Source of the DNA: Mesorhizobium sp. Root157
Lineage (GTDB): Bacteria; Pseudomonadota; Alphaproteobacteria; Rhizobiales; Rhizobiaceae
DNA length: 64,000 bases
Direction: 5' to 3'
NCBI RefSeq assembly: GCF_001427385.1
Contig: NZ_LMGJ01000003.1
Location: forward strand, 264,363-328,362
Positions 55,627 through 64,000 of this stretch are shown here, piece by piece. Each line of letters opens with the position of its first letter. Positions within the stretch are counted from its first letter, which is position 1. A program made the translations under genes and the position numbers. The notes under the pieces were generated by a model. That model had not been told where the DNA came from. It ran no database searches and was given only the letters and a program-made list of their open reading frames with translations.

Positions 55627-56307
55627 TTACGGCCTTGGGCCGGACTCGACCCGGGAAGCGATCTCGGAAAAGCCATTGCGACGGGCATGGTCAAGCGGCA
55701 AGGCCCCCTCCCTGTCGGGAATATTACTGGCGCCGGCATCCACAAGAAGGCCAACGATTTCCTGATAGACCGGGCCGCCGTCGCCCAGGATCACTGCTTC
55801 GATCAAGGCGGTCCAGCCGAGGTTGTTGACGTGGTCGATATCGATGCCCGTTTCAAGCAGGACGCGCACGGCATCCGGATGGCCGTGGTGAGCCGCCGGG
55901 ATCAACGCGGTACCGCCATAGCGGTTGGTGTCCTTAAGATCGGCCCGGCCCGTAGCCAGGATCGCCTTCAGGATTTCGGTACGCCCTTCGGCACCGGCAT
56001 AAAGGAAAGGCGTGTCGTGGATTTCATCCTTGGCGTTGACGTCTGCTCCCGCTGCAATCAGCGCCTTGGCGATTTCGACTTCGTTGTCACGCGTGGCGAG
56101 AAGCAGGCCGGTACGCCCTTGGGAATCGCGAGCTTCAAGGTCCGCGCCTGCCTCGATGAGTTCGTGGACGCCGGGCACATCTCTGTCGGCGATAGCGGTA
56201 ATGAGCATGGCCTTGTCCTTTCCAGTATCGGCTGAGGAGACACCGGGCATGGCGGCCGCGGCAATCGCGGCGAACACCAGAAGCGCGAAACGCATCGTCG
56301 TCGGCAT
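55627..56307 (-). CDS. Secreted ankyrin-repeat protein
   Basis: A 226-residue protein with signal peptide MPTTMRFALLVFAAIAAAAMPG, cleavage near SSA. The mature part is a run of about five ankyrin repeats with consensus pieces such as LIEAGADLEARDSQGRTGLLLA and ALIAAGADVNAKDEIHDTPFLYA. It should be a periplasmic binding scaffold; related small ankyrin proteins (for example AnkB next to catalase in Pseudomonas) protect partner enzymes. It lies between the ribosomal operon terminator and the DegP-type gene. Confidence 0.88.
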   Translation of the reverse strand: MPTTMRFALLVFAAIAAAAMPGVSSADTGKDKAMLITAIADRDVPGVHELIEAGADLEARDSQGRTGLLLATRDNEVEIAKALIAAGADVNAKDEIHDTPFLYAGAEGRTEILKAILATGRADLKDTNRYGGTALIPAAHHGHPDAVRVLLETGIDIDHVNNLGWTALIEAVILGDGGPVYQEIVGLLVDAGASNIPDREGALPLDHARRNGFSEIASRVESGPRP

Positions 56308-56384
56308 GAACCACCCTTTCACATCAGCTCCGTTAGATCACTTCGCATCCTGACGGATGCATAGTTGCGACCTGTCCCTTTGTT

Positions 56385-56433
56385 GAGCATCGGATTTTCC
56401 GAAAACCGGATTCCATTTTTCGGTCCGATGCTC
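56385..56433. repeat. Dispersed palindromic repeat, copy D
   Basis: GAGCATCGGA (56385-56394) and TCCGATGCTC (56424-56433) flank an inner CCGAAAACCGG...TTCCATTTTTCGG core. It lies between the ankyrin gene and the rplQ terminator. Confidence 0.8.
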
Positions 56434-56460
56434 AGGAAACGATGTAGTGGCATAGAGCCA

Positions 56461-56487
56461 ACAAAAAAGGGGCCCATGGGGCCCCTT
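56461..56487 (-). terminator. Rho-independent terminator of the ribosomal protein/rpoA operon
   Basis: On the minus strand a perfect 9-base stem (AAGGGGCCC pairing with GGGCCCCTT, loop of three bases) is followed by a run of T (six As on the plus strand at 56463-56468). It begins 26 bases after the rplQ stop and is the clearest terminator in the window. Confidence 0.92.
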
Positions 56488-56512
56488 GAACTGTTTCAAG
56501 AAAATCCGAAGC

Positions 56513-56941
56513 TTATGCGGCTTCGGATTCGGTGGCGCCTTCGGCCTCGATGCGGTCGCGGTCAGCGGCGCCCTTGGCGGAAGTATCGCGATCAACGAAC
56601 TCGATCACGGCCATCGCCGCATTGTCGCCCTTGCGGAAGCCTGCCTTCATGATGCGCAGGTAGCCGCCGTTGCGGGTGGCGTAGCGCGGTGCAATCGTAT
56701 CGAACAGGCGCTTGACGACATCTTCATTGCCGATCTGGGCAATGACCTGACGACGAGCGTGCAAGTCGCCGCGCTTGCCGAGCGTGACCAGCTTCTCGAC
56801 GATAGGACGCAGATCCTTCGCCTTCGGCAAGGTGGTGACGATCTGTTCATGCTCGATCAGAGACACGGCGAGGTTGGCGAACATAGACTTGCGATGGCTT
56901 ATGCTGCGGGCAAAGCGGCGGCCTTTGAAACCGTGGCGCAT
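56513..56941 (-). CDS. rplQ: 50S ribosomal protein L17
   Basis: A 142-residue large-subunit protein. The N-terminus [20 protein letters not shown] and [22 protein letters not shown] are family signatures. It is longer than the ~125-residue E. coli protein by an acidic Ala/Glu-rich tail typical of alphaproteobacteria. Last gene of the spc/alpha operon, after rpoA, followed by a terminator. Confidence 0.97.
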   Translation of the reverse strand: MRHGFKGRRFARSISHRKSMFANLAVSLIEHEQIVTTLPKAKDLRPIVEKLVTLGKRGDLHARRQVIAQIGNEDVVKRLFDTIAPRYATRNGGYLRIMKAGFRKGDNAAMAVIEFVDRDTSAKGAADRDRIEAEGATESEAA

Positions 56942-57045
56942 GGCTCTTTTCCTTCTTTAGCTATTCAAGAGGCCGCGGCCTCTGATGGTTTTCCGCATGA
57001 CCGTCGGGCCAGGCGGCTTGCGCCGCTGGCCCTCGGAATTCATGC

Positions 57046-58056
57046 TCAATATTGGTCTTCGTAACGCTTTGCGAGATCTTCGATGTTTTCCGGCGGCCAA
57101 TCCGGCACTTCCATGCCGAGGTGAAGGCCCATGGCCGCCAGCACTTCCTTGATCTCGTTGAGCGACTTGCGGCCGAAGTTCGGGGTGCGCAGCATCTCGG
57201 CTTCGGTCTTCTGGATCAGGTCGCCGATGTAGACGATGTTGTCGTTCTTCAGGCAGTTGGCGGAACGAACCGAAAGCTCCAGTTCATCGACCTTCTTGAG
57301 CAGAGCCGGGTTGAAGGCGAGTTCGGTGACCGCTTCGGTCGCGACTTCCTTCTGCGGCTCGTCGAAGTTGACGAACAGGGCAAGCTGGTCCTGCAGGATG
57401 CGAGCGGCAAATGCCACAGCGTCCTCGCCGGTGACAGACCCGTCGGTCTCGATGGTCATGGTCAGCTTGTCGTAGTCGAGAACCTGGCCCTCGCGGGTGT
57501 TCTCGACCTTGTAGGAGACCTTCTTGACCGGAGAATAGAGGCTGTCGACCGGAATCAGCCCGATCGGCGCATCCTCTGCGCGGTTGCGCTCAGCCGGCAC
57601 ATAGCCCTTGCCGGTATCGACGGTGAACTCCATGCGGATTTCAGCGCCTTCGTCCAGCGTGCAGATGACGTGATCGGGATTGAGGATCTCGACGTCACCA
57701 ACCGTCTGGATGTCACCGGCGAGCACAGCACCGGGGCCCTGCTTGCGCACAACCATGCGCTTGGGACCATCGCCCTCCATCTTGATGGCGATTTCCTTGA
57801 TGTTGAGGACGATGTCGGTCACGTCCTCACGCACACCGCCGATCGAGGAGAACTCGTGCAGCACGCCATCGATCTGGACGGCGGTGACGGCGGAGCCGCG
57901 CAGCGACGACAAAAGCACGCGGCGCAGCGCGTTGCCCAAGGTGAGGCCAAAGCCACGCTCGAGCGGCTCGGCGACCAGAGTGGTCAAAGTCTTTTTCTTC
58001 GACGAGAACTCGACCTTGTTCGGCTTGATCAGTTCCTGCCAGTTTTTCTGGATCAT
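57046..58056 (-). CDS. rpoA: RNA polymerase alpha subunit
   Basis: A 336-residue subunit with the N-terminal assembly domain ([35 protein letters not shown]) and the C-terminal domain that binds UP elements and activators ([16 protein letters not shown]). The ATG at 58054-58056 is preceded by GGAAGGAAG; the frame opens ten codons earlier without support. Standard position between rpsK and rplQ. Confidence 0.97.
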   Translation of the reverse strand: MIQKNWQELIKPNKVEFSSKKKTLTTLVAEPLERGFGLTLGNALRRVLLSSLRGSAVTAVQIDGVLHEFSSIGGVREDVTDIVLNIKEIAIKMEGDGPKRMVVRKQGPGAVLAGDIQTVGDVEILNPDHVICTLDEGAEIRMEFTVDTGKGYVPAERNRAEDAPIGLIPVDSLYSPVKKVSYKVENTREGQVLDYDKLTMTIETDGSVTGEDAVAFAARILQDQLALFVNFDEPQKEVATEAVTELAFNPALLKKVDELELSVRSANCLKNDNIVYIGDLIQKTEAEMLRTPNFGRKSLNEIKEVLAAMGLHLGMEVPDWPPENIEDLAKRYEDQY

Positions 58057-58156
58057 GTTGGCTTCCTTCCGCTTCCCCACCACCATCCAATCGTGGTGGG
58101 CGATCTGGAAAAACGCAAAAGCGCCAAGTGGCGCTCAAGCGATGAATGTGAATGGG

Positions 58157-58546
58157 TCAGACGCGGCGCTTCTTGCGCGGGCGGCAGCCATTGTGCGGGA
58201 TCGGCGTCACATCGCGGATCGAGGTGATGGTGAAGCCGGCAGCCTGCAGAGCGCGCAGCGCCGATTCACGGCCGGAGCCCGGGCCGCATACTTCGACTTC
58301 CAGCATGCGCATGCCGTGTTCCTGAGCCTTCTTGGCAACATCTTCAGCGGCCATCTGAGCGGCAAACGGGGTCGACTTGCGCGAACCCTTGAAGCCCTGA
58401 GAGCCAGCCGACGACCAGGCAATCGCGTTGCCCTGCGCGTCCGAGATGGTGATCATTGTGTTGTTGAAGGTCGAATTGACGTGGGCAACGCCCGACGAGA
58501 TATTCTTGCGTTCGCGACGGCGAACCCGAGCGGCTTCCTTGGCCAT
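58157..58546 (-). CDS. rpsK: 30S ribosomal protein S11
   Basis: A 129-residue platform protein of the small subunit, starting [23 protein letters not shown] and ending with [18 protein letters not shown], both diagnostic. Encoded between rpsM and rpoA. Confidence 0.97.
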   Translation of the reverse strand: MAKEAARVRRRERKNISSGVAHVNSTFNNTMITISDAQGNAIAWSSAGSQGFKGSRKSTPFAAQMAAEDVAKKAQEHGMRMLEVEVCGPGSGRESALRALQAAGFTITSIRDVTPIPHNGCRPRKKRRV

Positions 58547-58617
58547 GGTATTCCTTTCAGTTGATCTCTACACCGCCGTAGTTCCAGCGGCTCCACCTTG
58601 GAGAGCGAGTAACGAAA

Positions 58618-58651
58618 TAGCGAATAGTGAGCAGGGTTTCCCTATTCGCTA
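58618..58651. repeat. Inverted repeat of the TAGCGAATAG type between rpsM and rpsK
   Basis: TAGCGAATAG (58618-58627) and CTATTCGCTA (58642-58651) are perfect 10-base inverted copies; imperfect further copies of the same unit (ATTCGCTC, GAGCGAGTA) flank them over 58603-58672. It sits inside an essential operon in a 129-base gap. Confidence 0.7.
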
Positions 58652-58675
58652 CTCGTTGTTTCCTATTCGCTCGCC

Positions 58676-59044
58676 TTACTTCTTCTTGCCGGCGATCGCC
58701 TTGGCAGGGCCCTTGCGGGTGCGCGCATTGGTGTGCGTGCGCTGGCCACGAACCGGCAGGCTGCGGCGATGGCGCAGGCCGCGATAGCAGCCGAGGTCCA
58801 TCAGTCGCTTGATGTTCATGGAAACTTCGCGGCGCAGATCGCCTTCGACCTGATAGTCGCGGTCGATGGTTTCGCGGATCGCCAGAACCTCGGCGTCGGT
58901 AAGTTGGTTGACGCGGCGTTCAGCCGGGATGCCGACCTTGTCGACGATCTCCTGGGCAAATCTCTTGCCGATGCCGTGAATGTACTGCAGCGCGATGACG
59001 ACGCGCTTGTTGGTCGGAATATTGACGCCGGCTATACGAGCCAT
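58676..59044 (-). CDS. rpsM: 30S ribosomal protein S13
   Basis: A 122-residue head protein of the small subunit. [26 protein letters not shown] and [28 protein letters not shown] are diagnostic. It follows adk after a 210-base gap, the longest in the operon. Confidence 0.97.
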   Translation of the reverse strand: MARIAGVNIPTNKRVVIALQYIHGIGKRFAQEIVDKVGIPAERRVNQLTDAEVLAIRETIDRDYQVEGDLRREVSMNIKRLMDLGCYRGLRHRRSLPVRGQRTHTNARTRKGPAKAIAGKKK

Positions 59045-59160
59045 CTGTTCTCATCTCCATGTGGGGCGGCTGACTTTCAGGTCTGGCCGACGCTGTTCAA
59101 ATGACCCGCGTCCGGTGGAGGCCGGCCCTTGCGGGTGTTCCTTCTTCAAAGCAGCCGACC

Positions 59161-59174
59161 TGTCCGTACGGACA
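59161..59174. promoter_or_regulatory. Perfect 14-bp palindrome in the adk-rpsM gap
   Basis: TGTCCGTACGGACA is an uninterrupted palindrome in the 210-base gap between adk and rpsM. A protein-binding site or internal promoter element for the rpsM-rplQ part of the operon is possible; I recognise no regulator. Confidence 0.35.
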
Positions 59175-59254
59175 AGCAAGCCTCATGCCTGATAGGGAGA
59201 CGGGCCGCCATACTCCAGCCAGCCTGTCCCGTCAAGGGCACGTCGTCAGATTCG

Positions 59255-59842
59255 TCAATGGCCCTTGCCGAGCAGCGCGTCGATCTGCCCGCTGACTGCA
59301 TCGATATTGGCCATGCCGTCGACACCTTTCAGCATAGCCTTGGCATGGTAGTAGCCGATCAAAGGCGCGGTCTTCTTGTAATATTCGCGCAGCCGCTCTT
59401 CGAAAATCTCGGGGTTGTCGTCCTTGCGTACCGGCTGCCCCGCGGCACGGGCGTCTTCTGCCCGCTTGACGATACGGCCCACTAGCGCCTTGTCGTCAAC
59501 CACCAGTTCGATCACCGCATCCAGGGTAAGGCCACGCTCGGCAAGCATGGCCTGGACCGCGTCGGCCTGGGCAAGCGTGCGTGGATAACCGTCGAGGATG
59601 AAACCCTTCGCGCAATCGGGCTGATCGATCCGCTCCGCCACGATCGCATTGACGATGGCGTCGGAAACCAGTTCTCCAGCATCCATGACAGCTTTGGCCT
59701 TGAGGCCTACCGGCGTCTTTGCGGCAACCGCGGCGCGCAGCATGTCGCCCGTCGAAAGTTGGGGTATGCCGTACTTCTCCACCAGTCTCTGTGCTTGCGT
59801 CCCCTTGCCCGCTCCAGGCGGTCCAAGCAGTATCAGCCTCAT
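59255..59842 (-). CDS. adk: Adenylate kinase (short form)
   Basis: A 195-residue enzyme interconverting ATP, ADP and AMP. The P-loop is [23 protein letters not shown] and [14 protein letters not shown] bind AMP. The LID region is short and lacks the zinc-binding Cys of the long form. The start overlaps the secY stop (ATGA), so the two are translationally coupled. Confidence 0.96.
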   Translation of the reverse strand: MRLILLGPPGAGKGTQAQRLVEKYGIPQLSTGDMLRAAVAAKTPVGLKAKAVMDAGELVSDAIVNAIVAERIDQPDCAKGFILDGYPRTLAQADAVQAMLAERGLTLDAVIELVVDDKALVGRIVKRAEDARAAGQPVRKDDNPEIFEERLREYYKKTAPLIGYYHAKAMLKGVDGMANIDAVSGQIDALLGKGH

Positions 59843-61179
59843 TTCCCTCTCTTGCCCCCGCGCAGCTTGGACTTCTTGATCAGCCCTTCATATTGATGCG
59901 CGATCAAGTGGCCCTGGATCTGCGCGATCGTGTCGAGAGTTACACTGACAACGATCAGAAGCGAAGTACCACCAAGGTAGAACGGGATGCCAGTGGCAGC
60001 AATCAGGTATTCCGGCAGCAGGCAGACCGCGACGAGATAGACGGCGCCAACCACGGTGATGCGGGTCAAGACATAGTCGATATAGTCTGCCGTGCGTTCA
60101 CCTGGACGATAGCCCGGAATGAAGCCGGAATGCTTCTTCAGCTGATCAGCCGTGTCCTTCGGATTGAACACGATTGCCGTGTAGAAGAAGGTGAAGAATG
60201 CGATCATGCCGCCGTAGAAAATCATGTAGAGCGGCTGGCCGTGACCGAGGGCAGACAGGACGGACGCAGCCCAGCCCGGCAGGTTCTGGGTATTTGAAAA
60301 GCCGGCCAGGGTTGCGGGCAAAAGCAGCAGGGACGAAGCAAAGATAGGCGGAATGACGCCCGAGGTGTTGAGCTTCAGCGGCAGGTGCGAGGTGTCGCCC
60401 TGGAACATGCGGTTGCCGACCTGGCGCTTCGGATACTGGATCAGGAGCCGGCGCTGCGCGCGTTCGACAAAGACCATGAGGGCAATGACTGCGATGGCCA
60501 GCACAAGGATGGCCAGTACAAGGCCCGTTGACAACGCCCCGGAACGGCTCAATTCCAAGGTGCCGCTGATCGCAGACGGCATGCCCGCCACGATGCCGGC
60601 AAAGATGATCAGCGAGATACCGTTGCCGATGCCGCGAGCGGTGATCTGCTCGCCCAGCCACATGAGGAACATGGTGCCGCCGGTCAGGGTGATGACAGAC
60701 GAGATCTGGAAGAACAGGCCGGGTTCGGTGACGATGTTGTTGCCGCTGGATAGCCCCACCGCGATTCCGTAGGACTGCACCACAGCCAGGAGCACCGTGC
60801 CGTAGCGGGTGTATTGATTGATGATCTTGCGGCCCTGTTCGCCTTCCTTCTTCAGTGCTTCCAGGGAAGGAATGACTGACGTCATCAACTGCATGATGAT
60901 CGACGCCGAGATGTAGGGCATGATGCCCAGCGCAAAAATCGCCATGCGCTCGACCGCGCCACCGGCAAACATGTTGAACATGCCGAGCACGCCGCCGCTT
61001 TGCTGCTGGAATGCCTGCGCAAAGGCCTCGGGATTGATCCCGGGCAGCGGAATGTAGGTGCCGAGCCGATAGACGAACAGCGCACCCAGCGTGAACCAGA
61101 TGCGCTTCTTCAAATCCTCGGCCTTGGCGAAGGCCGCAAAATTCAGATTGGAAGCAAGTTGTTCAGCAGCCGAAGCCAT
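59839..61179 (-). CDS. secY: Preprotein translocase subunit SecY
   Basis: A 446-residue channel protein with ten membrane helices, the pore of Sec export. [22 protein letters not shown] at the N-terminus, [18 protein letters not shown] and [16 protein letters not shown] near helix 9 are signatures. The ATG at 61177-61179 has GGAGAAACATGC upstream. It lies between rplO and adk, the standard order. Confidence 0.97.
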   Translation of the reverse strand: MASAAEQLASNLNFAAFAKAEDLKKRIWFTLGALFVYRLGTYIPLPGINPEAFAQAFQQQSGGVLGMFNMFAGGAVERMAIFALGIMPYISASIIMQLMTSVIPSLEALKKEGEQGRKIINQYTRYGTVLLAVVQSYGIAVGLSSGNNIVTEPGLFFQISSVITLTGGTMFLMWLGEQITARGIGNGISLIIFAGIVAGMPSAISGTLELSRSGALSTGLVLAILVLAIAVIALMVFVERAQRRLLIQYPKRQVGNRMFQGDTSHLPLKLNTSGVIPPIFASSLLLLPATLAGFSNTQNLPGWAASVLSALGHGQPLYMIFYGGMIAFFTFFYTAIVFNPKDTADQLKKHSGFIPGYRPGERTADYIDYVLTRITVVGAVYLVAVCLLPEYLIAATGIPFYLGGTSLLIVVSVTLDTIAQIQGHLIAHQYEGLIKKSKLRGGKRGK

Positions 61180-61307
61180 GCATGTTTCTCCGCTAGATGA
61201 CGCGGGTGGCCCGCTTCGGGCAGCGCGTGTCACCGAAGCCCCGAAATAGGCTTGGCGCAACCAAGATGCAAGCGGCCGCGTTGACGCGACCGCTCATAAT
61301 CAGGATG

Positions 61308-61781
61308 TTATTCCGTAGCCGCCTGTTCGGGTAGCTTCACAGACCCACCGGCCTTTTCGATCTTCTCGATCGCGGCCTTGGAGGCGCCGGCAACGTCAAA
61401 CGCCAACTTGGCCTTGAGCTCGCCGTCGGAAAGAACACGCACGCCGTCCTTGAGGCGGCGAATGACGCCCGCCTTGACGAGCGCTTCGGCAGTCACGGTT
61501 TCCTTTGCGTCGAGCTTGTTGGCATCGATCGCAATCTGGATACGGGCCAGCGAAACGGTGTTGAAGCTCTTGGCGAAGATGTTCTTGAAGCCGCGCTTCG
61601 GCAGGCGCCGATAGATCGGCATCTGGCCACCCTCGAAGCCGTTGATGGCAACGCCCGAGCGCGAGCTCTGGCCCTTGACACCGCGTCCGCCGGTCTTGCC
61701 CGAGCCGGAACCGATGCCCCGGCCAACGCGCTTCTTGGCATGCGTCGCGCCGTCTTTATCACGCAGATCGTTGAGTTTCAT
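61308..61781 (-). CDS. rplO: 50S ribosomal protein L15
   Basis: A 157-residue large-subunit protein. [38 protein letters not shown] is the glycine-rich N-terminal arm of L15; the globular end carries [14 protein letters not shown]. Confidence 0.97.
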   Translation of the reverse strand: MKLNDLRDKDGATHAKKRVGRGIGSGSGKTGGRGVKGQSSRSGVAINGFEGGQMPIYRRLPKRGFKNIFAKSFNTVSLARIQIAIDANKLDAKETVTAEALVKAGVIRRLKDGVRVLSDGELKAKLAFDVAGASKAAIEKIEKAGGSVKLPEQAATE

Positions 61782-61803
61782 CGTCGTTCTCCTGCGCGCC
61801 GGA

Positions 61804-62001
61804 TCAACCTTCGTCCACGACGCGGACGAGGTGCTGAACGGCTGCGATCATGCCGCGCACGGAAGGCGTATCTTCCAGCGTGCGCTGCTTGTGCATCTTG
61901 TTGAGGCCCAGGCCGACCAGCGTCGCGCGCTGTTCCTTCGGGCGGCGGATCGGCGAACCGATCTGCTCAACGGTGATGGTCTTTGTTGCTTTCTTGGCCA
62001 T
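61804..62001 (-). CDS. rpmD: 50S ribosomal protein L30
   Basis: A 65-residue large-subunit protein: [29 protein letters not shown] is the family core. The ATG at 61999-62001 (MAKKATKTI) is preferred over a codon two positions upstream. Confidence 0.96.
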   Translation of the reverse strand: MAKKATKTITVEQIGSPIRRPKEQRATLVGLGLNKMHKQRTLEDTPSVRGMIAAVQHLVRVVDEG

Positions 62002-62027
62002 GGTCAAAATCCCCTGGACAGCGCCGA

Positions 62028-62597
62028 CTATTCTTCGGCCGCTACGGCGGTGCCGCGGCGGGCCTGAAGGGTCGAGTACTTGATGCCACGAGCGGCAGCC
62101 ACATCCTTGGGATGCATCTGGCTCTTCAGCGCGTCAAAGGTGGCGCGAACCATGTTGTAGGGGTTCGAAGACCCCATCGACTTGGCAACGACGTCGTGCA
62201 TGCCGAGCGTCTCGAAAACGGCGCGCATCGGGCCACCGGCGATGATACCGGTACCTTGCTTGGCGGCGCGCAGAAGAACGCGGCCTGCACCGTGACGCCC
62301 TTCGACATCGTGGTGCAGCGTGCGGCCGGAGCGCAACGGCACGAAGATCATGTCGCGCTTGGCGGATTCAGTTGCCTTGCGGATGGCTTCCGGCACTTCA
62401 CGTGCCTTGCCATGACCGAAACCGACGCGGCCCTTCTGGTCGCCGACGACGACGAGTGCTGCAAAACCAAAACGCCGGCCGCCCTTGACGACCTTGGCGA
62501 CGCGGTTGATGTGGACGAGCTTGTCGACGATGCCATCGTCGCGCTCTTCGCGGTCACGGCCACGGTCGCGGCCGCCTTCCCTACGTTCCTGTGCCAT
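62028..62597 (-). CDS. rpsE: 30S ribosomal protein S5
   Basis: A 189-residue small-subunit protein involved in decoding fidelity. [30 protein letters not shown] and [13 protein letters not shown] are diagnostic; the N-terminus carries an Arg/Asp-rich extension ([18 protein letters not shown]) seen in alphaproteobacteria. Confidence 0.97.
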   Translation of the reverse strand: MAQERREGGRDRGRDREERDDGIVDKLVHINRVAKVVKGGRRFGFAALVVVGDQKGRVGFGHGKAREVPEAIRKATESAKRDMIFVPLRSGRTLHHDVEGRHGAGRVLLRAAKQGTGIIAGGPMRAVFETLGMHDVVAKSMGSSNPYNMVRATFDALKSQMHPKDVAAARGIKYSTLQARRGTAVAAEE

Positions 62598-62676
62598 ATC
62601 CTAGTTCCTTATTCTTTTCCGGAAGCACGGGTTGTTGAATGCCGGCGCCACGTTTCGGGTCACCGGCGGCGAAAAA

Positions 62677-63036
62677 TCAGAAGTCGAGGCCGCCCTCGCG
62701 CGCGGCATCGGCCAACGCCTTGACGCGGCCATGAAAGATGTAGGGGCCACGGTCGAAAACGACTTCCTTGACGCCGGCCTTCTTGGCCCGCTCGGCGATC
62801 AGCTTGCCGACCTCTGCCGCCGCAGACGTGTCGGCGCCGGTCTTCTTCGAGTCGCGGAAATCCTTCTCCAGCGTCGAAGCGGCTGCAATGGTGTGGCCCT
62901 TGGCGTCGTCGATGATCTGAACATAGATGTTCTTCGACGTGCGATGCACCGAAAGACGCGGCCTGCCGTTCGAGACTGCCTTGAGCCGGCGACGGACACG
63001 CGACGAGCGGCGCTGAGTGGATTCCTTGAAAGCCAT
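62677..63036 (-). CDS. rplR: 50S ribosomal protein L18
   Basis: A 119-residue 5S-rRNA-binding protein. [39 protein letters not shown] and [26 protein letters not shown] are family signatures. The ATG at 63034-63036 is used; upstream codons lack support. Confidence 0.97.
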   Translation of the reverse strand: MAFKESTQRRSSRVRRRLKAVSNGRPRLSVHRTSKNIYVQIIDDAKGHTIAAASTLEKDFRDSKKTGADTSAAAEVGKLIAERAKKAGVKEVVFDRGPYIFHGRVKALADAAREGGLDF

Positions 63037-63123
63037 GGCTTTAGTTCCTGCCTTGAAAAACGGTGTTGCCATCAGCGGTAGACAAATGCTCCCGCGGCAA
63101 CGCTCCGTGGCGTTGTACTTGTC

Positions 63124-63657
63124 TTACTTCTTCTTGCCTTCCTTGCGGAAGATCTTCTCGCCGGCGTAGCGCACGCCCTTGCCCTTGTAAGGCTCGGGAC
63201 CACGATACTCGCGGATTTCCGCCGCGACCTGGCCGACCTGCTGCTTGTCGATGCCCGACACGCTGATTTCGGTCGGCTTCGGAACCGCGATGGTGATTCC
63301 CTGCGGCGTCTCGTAAACGACATCATGGCTGAAGCCAAGCGCAAGCTGCAGGTTCTTGCCCTGCATGGCAGCGCGGTAACCAACGCCGGTGATTTCAAGC
63401 TTGCGCTCGAAACCGTCCTTCACGCCGGTCAGGATGTTGACGATCTGCGTCCTCGACATGCCCCACTTCGAACGGGCAGCCTTCGAGTCGTCACGCGGCT
63501 GAACGGCAATTTCGCCATTCTCCAGCTTGACCAGCACCTCGTCGTTGACGACGAACTTGAGTTCACCCTTCGGACCCTTGGCCGTCACAGTCTGGCCGTC
63601 GACCGAAGCGGTCACGCCTTGCGGCAGGGAAACGGGTTTCTTTCCAATACGAGACAT
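63124..63657 (-). CDS. rplF: 50S ribosomal protein L6
   Basis: A 177-residue large-subunit protein near the factor-binding site. [35 protein letters not shown] and the C-terminal FRKEGKKK are diagnostic. Confidence 0.97.
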   Translation of the reverse strand: MSRIGKKPVSLPQGVTASVDGQTVTAKGPKGELKFVVNDEVLVKLENGEIAVQPRDDSKAARSKWGMSRTQIVNILTGVKDGFERKLEITGVGYRAAMQGKNLQLALGFSHDVVYETPQGITIAVPKPTEISVSGIDKQQVGQVAAEIREYRGPEPYKGKGVRYAGEKIFRKEGKKK

Positions 63658-63695
63658 AGTGTTGTCCTCGTCACTCTTCGTGTTTCACTTGCTTG

Positions 63696-63741
63696 GGCAT
63701 GACCTTATCCGAAATCGGCTTTCACCGTTCGGGATCATGCC
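63696..63741. repeat. Dispersed palindromic repeat, copy E, inside the ribosomal operon
   Basis: GGCATGA (63696-63702) and TCATGCC (63735-63741) are inverted arms around an inner CCGAAATCGG...TTCACCGTTCGG core related to copies A-D. It occupies most of the 89-base gap between rpsH and rplF. Confidence 0.7.
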
Positions 63742-63746
63742 TGCGA

Positions 63747-64000
63747 TCAGAATATCTGGCAGAGAATTTCCCCGCCGACATTCTGCTCGCGAGCTTCATG
63801 GTCGGCCATCACGCCCTTGGGCGTCGACAGAATCGCAATGCCCAAACCGTTGGCAACCTGCGGGATCGACTTGGCCGAGACATAGACGCGGCGGCCAGGC
63901 TTCGAAACGCGAGAAATCTCGCGTATCACCGGTGCGCCGTCGAAATACTTCAGCTCAATGTTGATCTCCGACTTGCCGTTGTCGAAATCGGTCTGGCTGT
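63747..64000 (-). CDS. rpsH: 30S ribosomal protein S8, C-terminal part (window edge)
   Basis: The last ~83 residues of S8 are visible; the N-terminus lies beyond 64000. The frame reads [20 protein letters not shown], then [20 protein letters not shown], and ends [26 protein letters not shown], all S8 signatures. It precedes rplF in the spc operon. Confidence 0.97.
   Translation of the reverse strand, partial: SQTDFDNGKSEINIELKYFDGAPVIREISRVSKPGRRVYVSAKSIPQVANGLGIAILSTPKGVMADHEAREQNVGGEILCQIF

Overview
The window (about 60% G+C by eye) is a chromosomal segment of an alphaproteobacterium of the order Hyphomicrobiales (Rhizobiales), most likely family Phyllobacteriaceae and close to Mesorhizobium. 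The evidence is a very-long-chain fatty acid/lipid A cluster (acpXL to lpxXL), a typical alphaproteobacterial spc/alpha ribosomal operon, an Ala at the GyrA quinolone position, and several families of short palindromic intergenic repeats of the kind I recall from Mesorhizobium. Coding density is high, no frame is obviously broken, and I saw no phage, IS, tRNA, rRNA or CRISPR.

Layout. 1-2.7 kb: the start of a gabD-like dehydrogenase, an AEC transporter, a secreted histidine phosphatase and a GFA-family protein. 2.8-7.8 kb: the VLCFA cluster acpXL, two ketosynthases (one lacking the catalytic Cys), an MDR dehydrogenase and the acyltransferase lpxXL, which together build and attach the long acyl chain of lipid A. 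7.9-12.7 kb: a 54-residue gene behind stacked palindromes, convergent with soeABC, a predicted cytoplasm-facing molybdenum sulfite dehydrogenase. 12.8-20 kb: an L,D-transpeptidase, an M20 peptidase and a dipeptide/oligopeptide ABC transporter with a fused ATPase, interrupted by a 205-bp inverted-repeat element. 20-25 kb: TerB-like protein, TSUP permease, cobyric acid synthase, and a valine-type pair (acyl-CoA dehydrogenase plus 3-hydroxyisobutyrate dehydrogenase). 25-29 kb: the glycerol regulon glpR, glpD, glpK with a visible promoter and an operator array.

29.4-34.9 kb holds the most unusual system: a five-gene co-directional set of circularly permuted ATP-grasp, alpha-E protein, transglutaminase-like protease, Anbu (bacterial proteasome-type peptidase) and a PLP decarboxylase. 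The first four are a recurrent but functionally unresolved peptide-synthesis/hydrolysis cassette. 35-40 kb: a stand-alone RAM domain, a DUF4864 protein, then coaD, two cyclophilins, a small permease, queA and tgt; this Tgt has lost most of its zinc ligands. 40-44 kb: a small membrane protein, gyrA with a promoter, marC. 44.4-49.6 kb: a complete branched-chain-type (HAAT) ABC transporter. 49.7-56.3 kb: ATP12, EamA permease, an RluA-family pseudouridine synthase, rarA, DegP-type protease and a secreted ankyrin protein. 56.5-64 kb: rpsH (partial) through rplQ, ending in a strong intrinsic terminator.

Gene starts were chosen by ribosome-binding site and family length; several are TTG or GTG. Function calls are from motif and sequence recognition by eye, with no database search.
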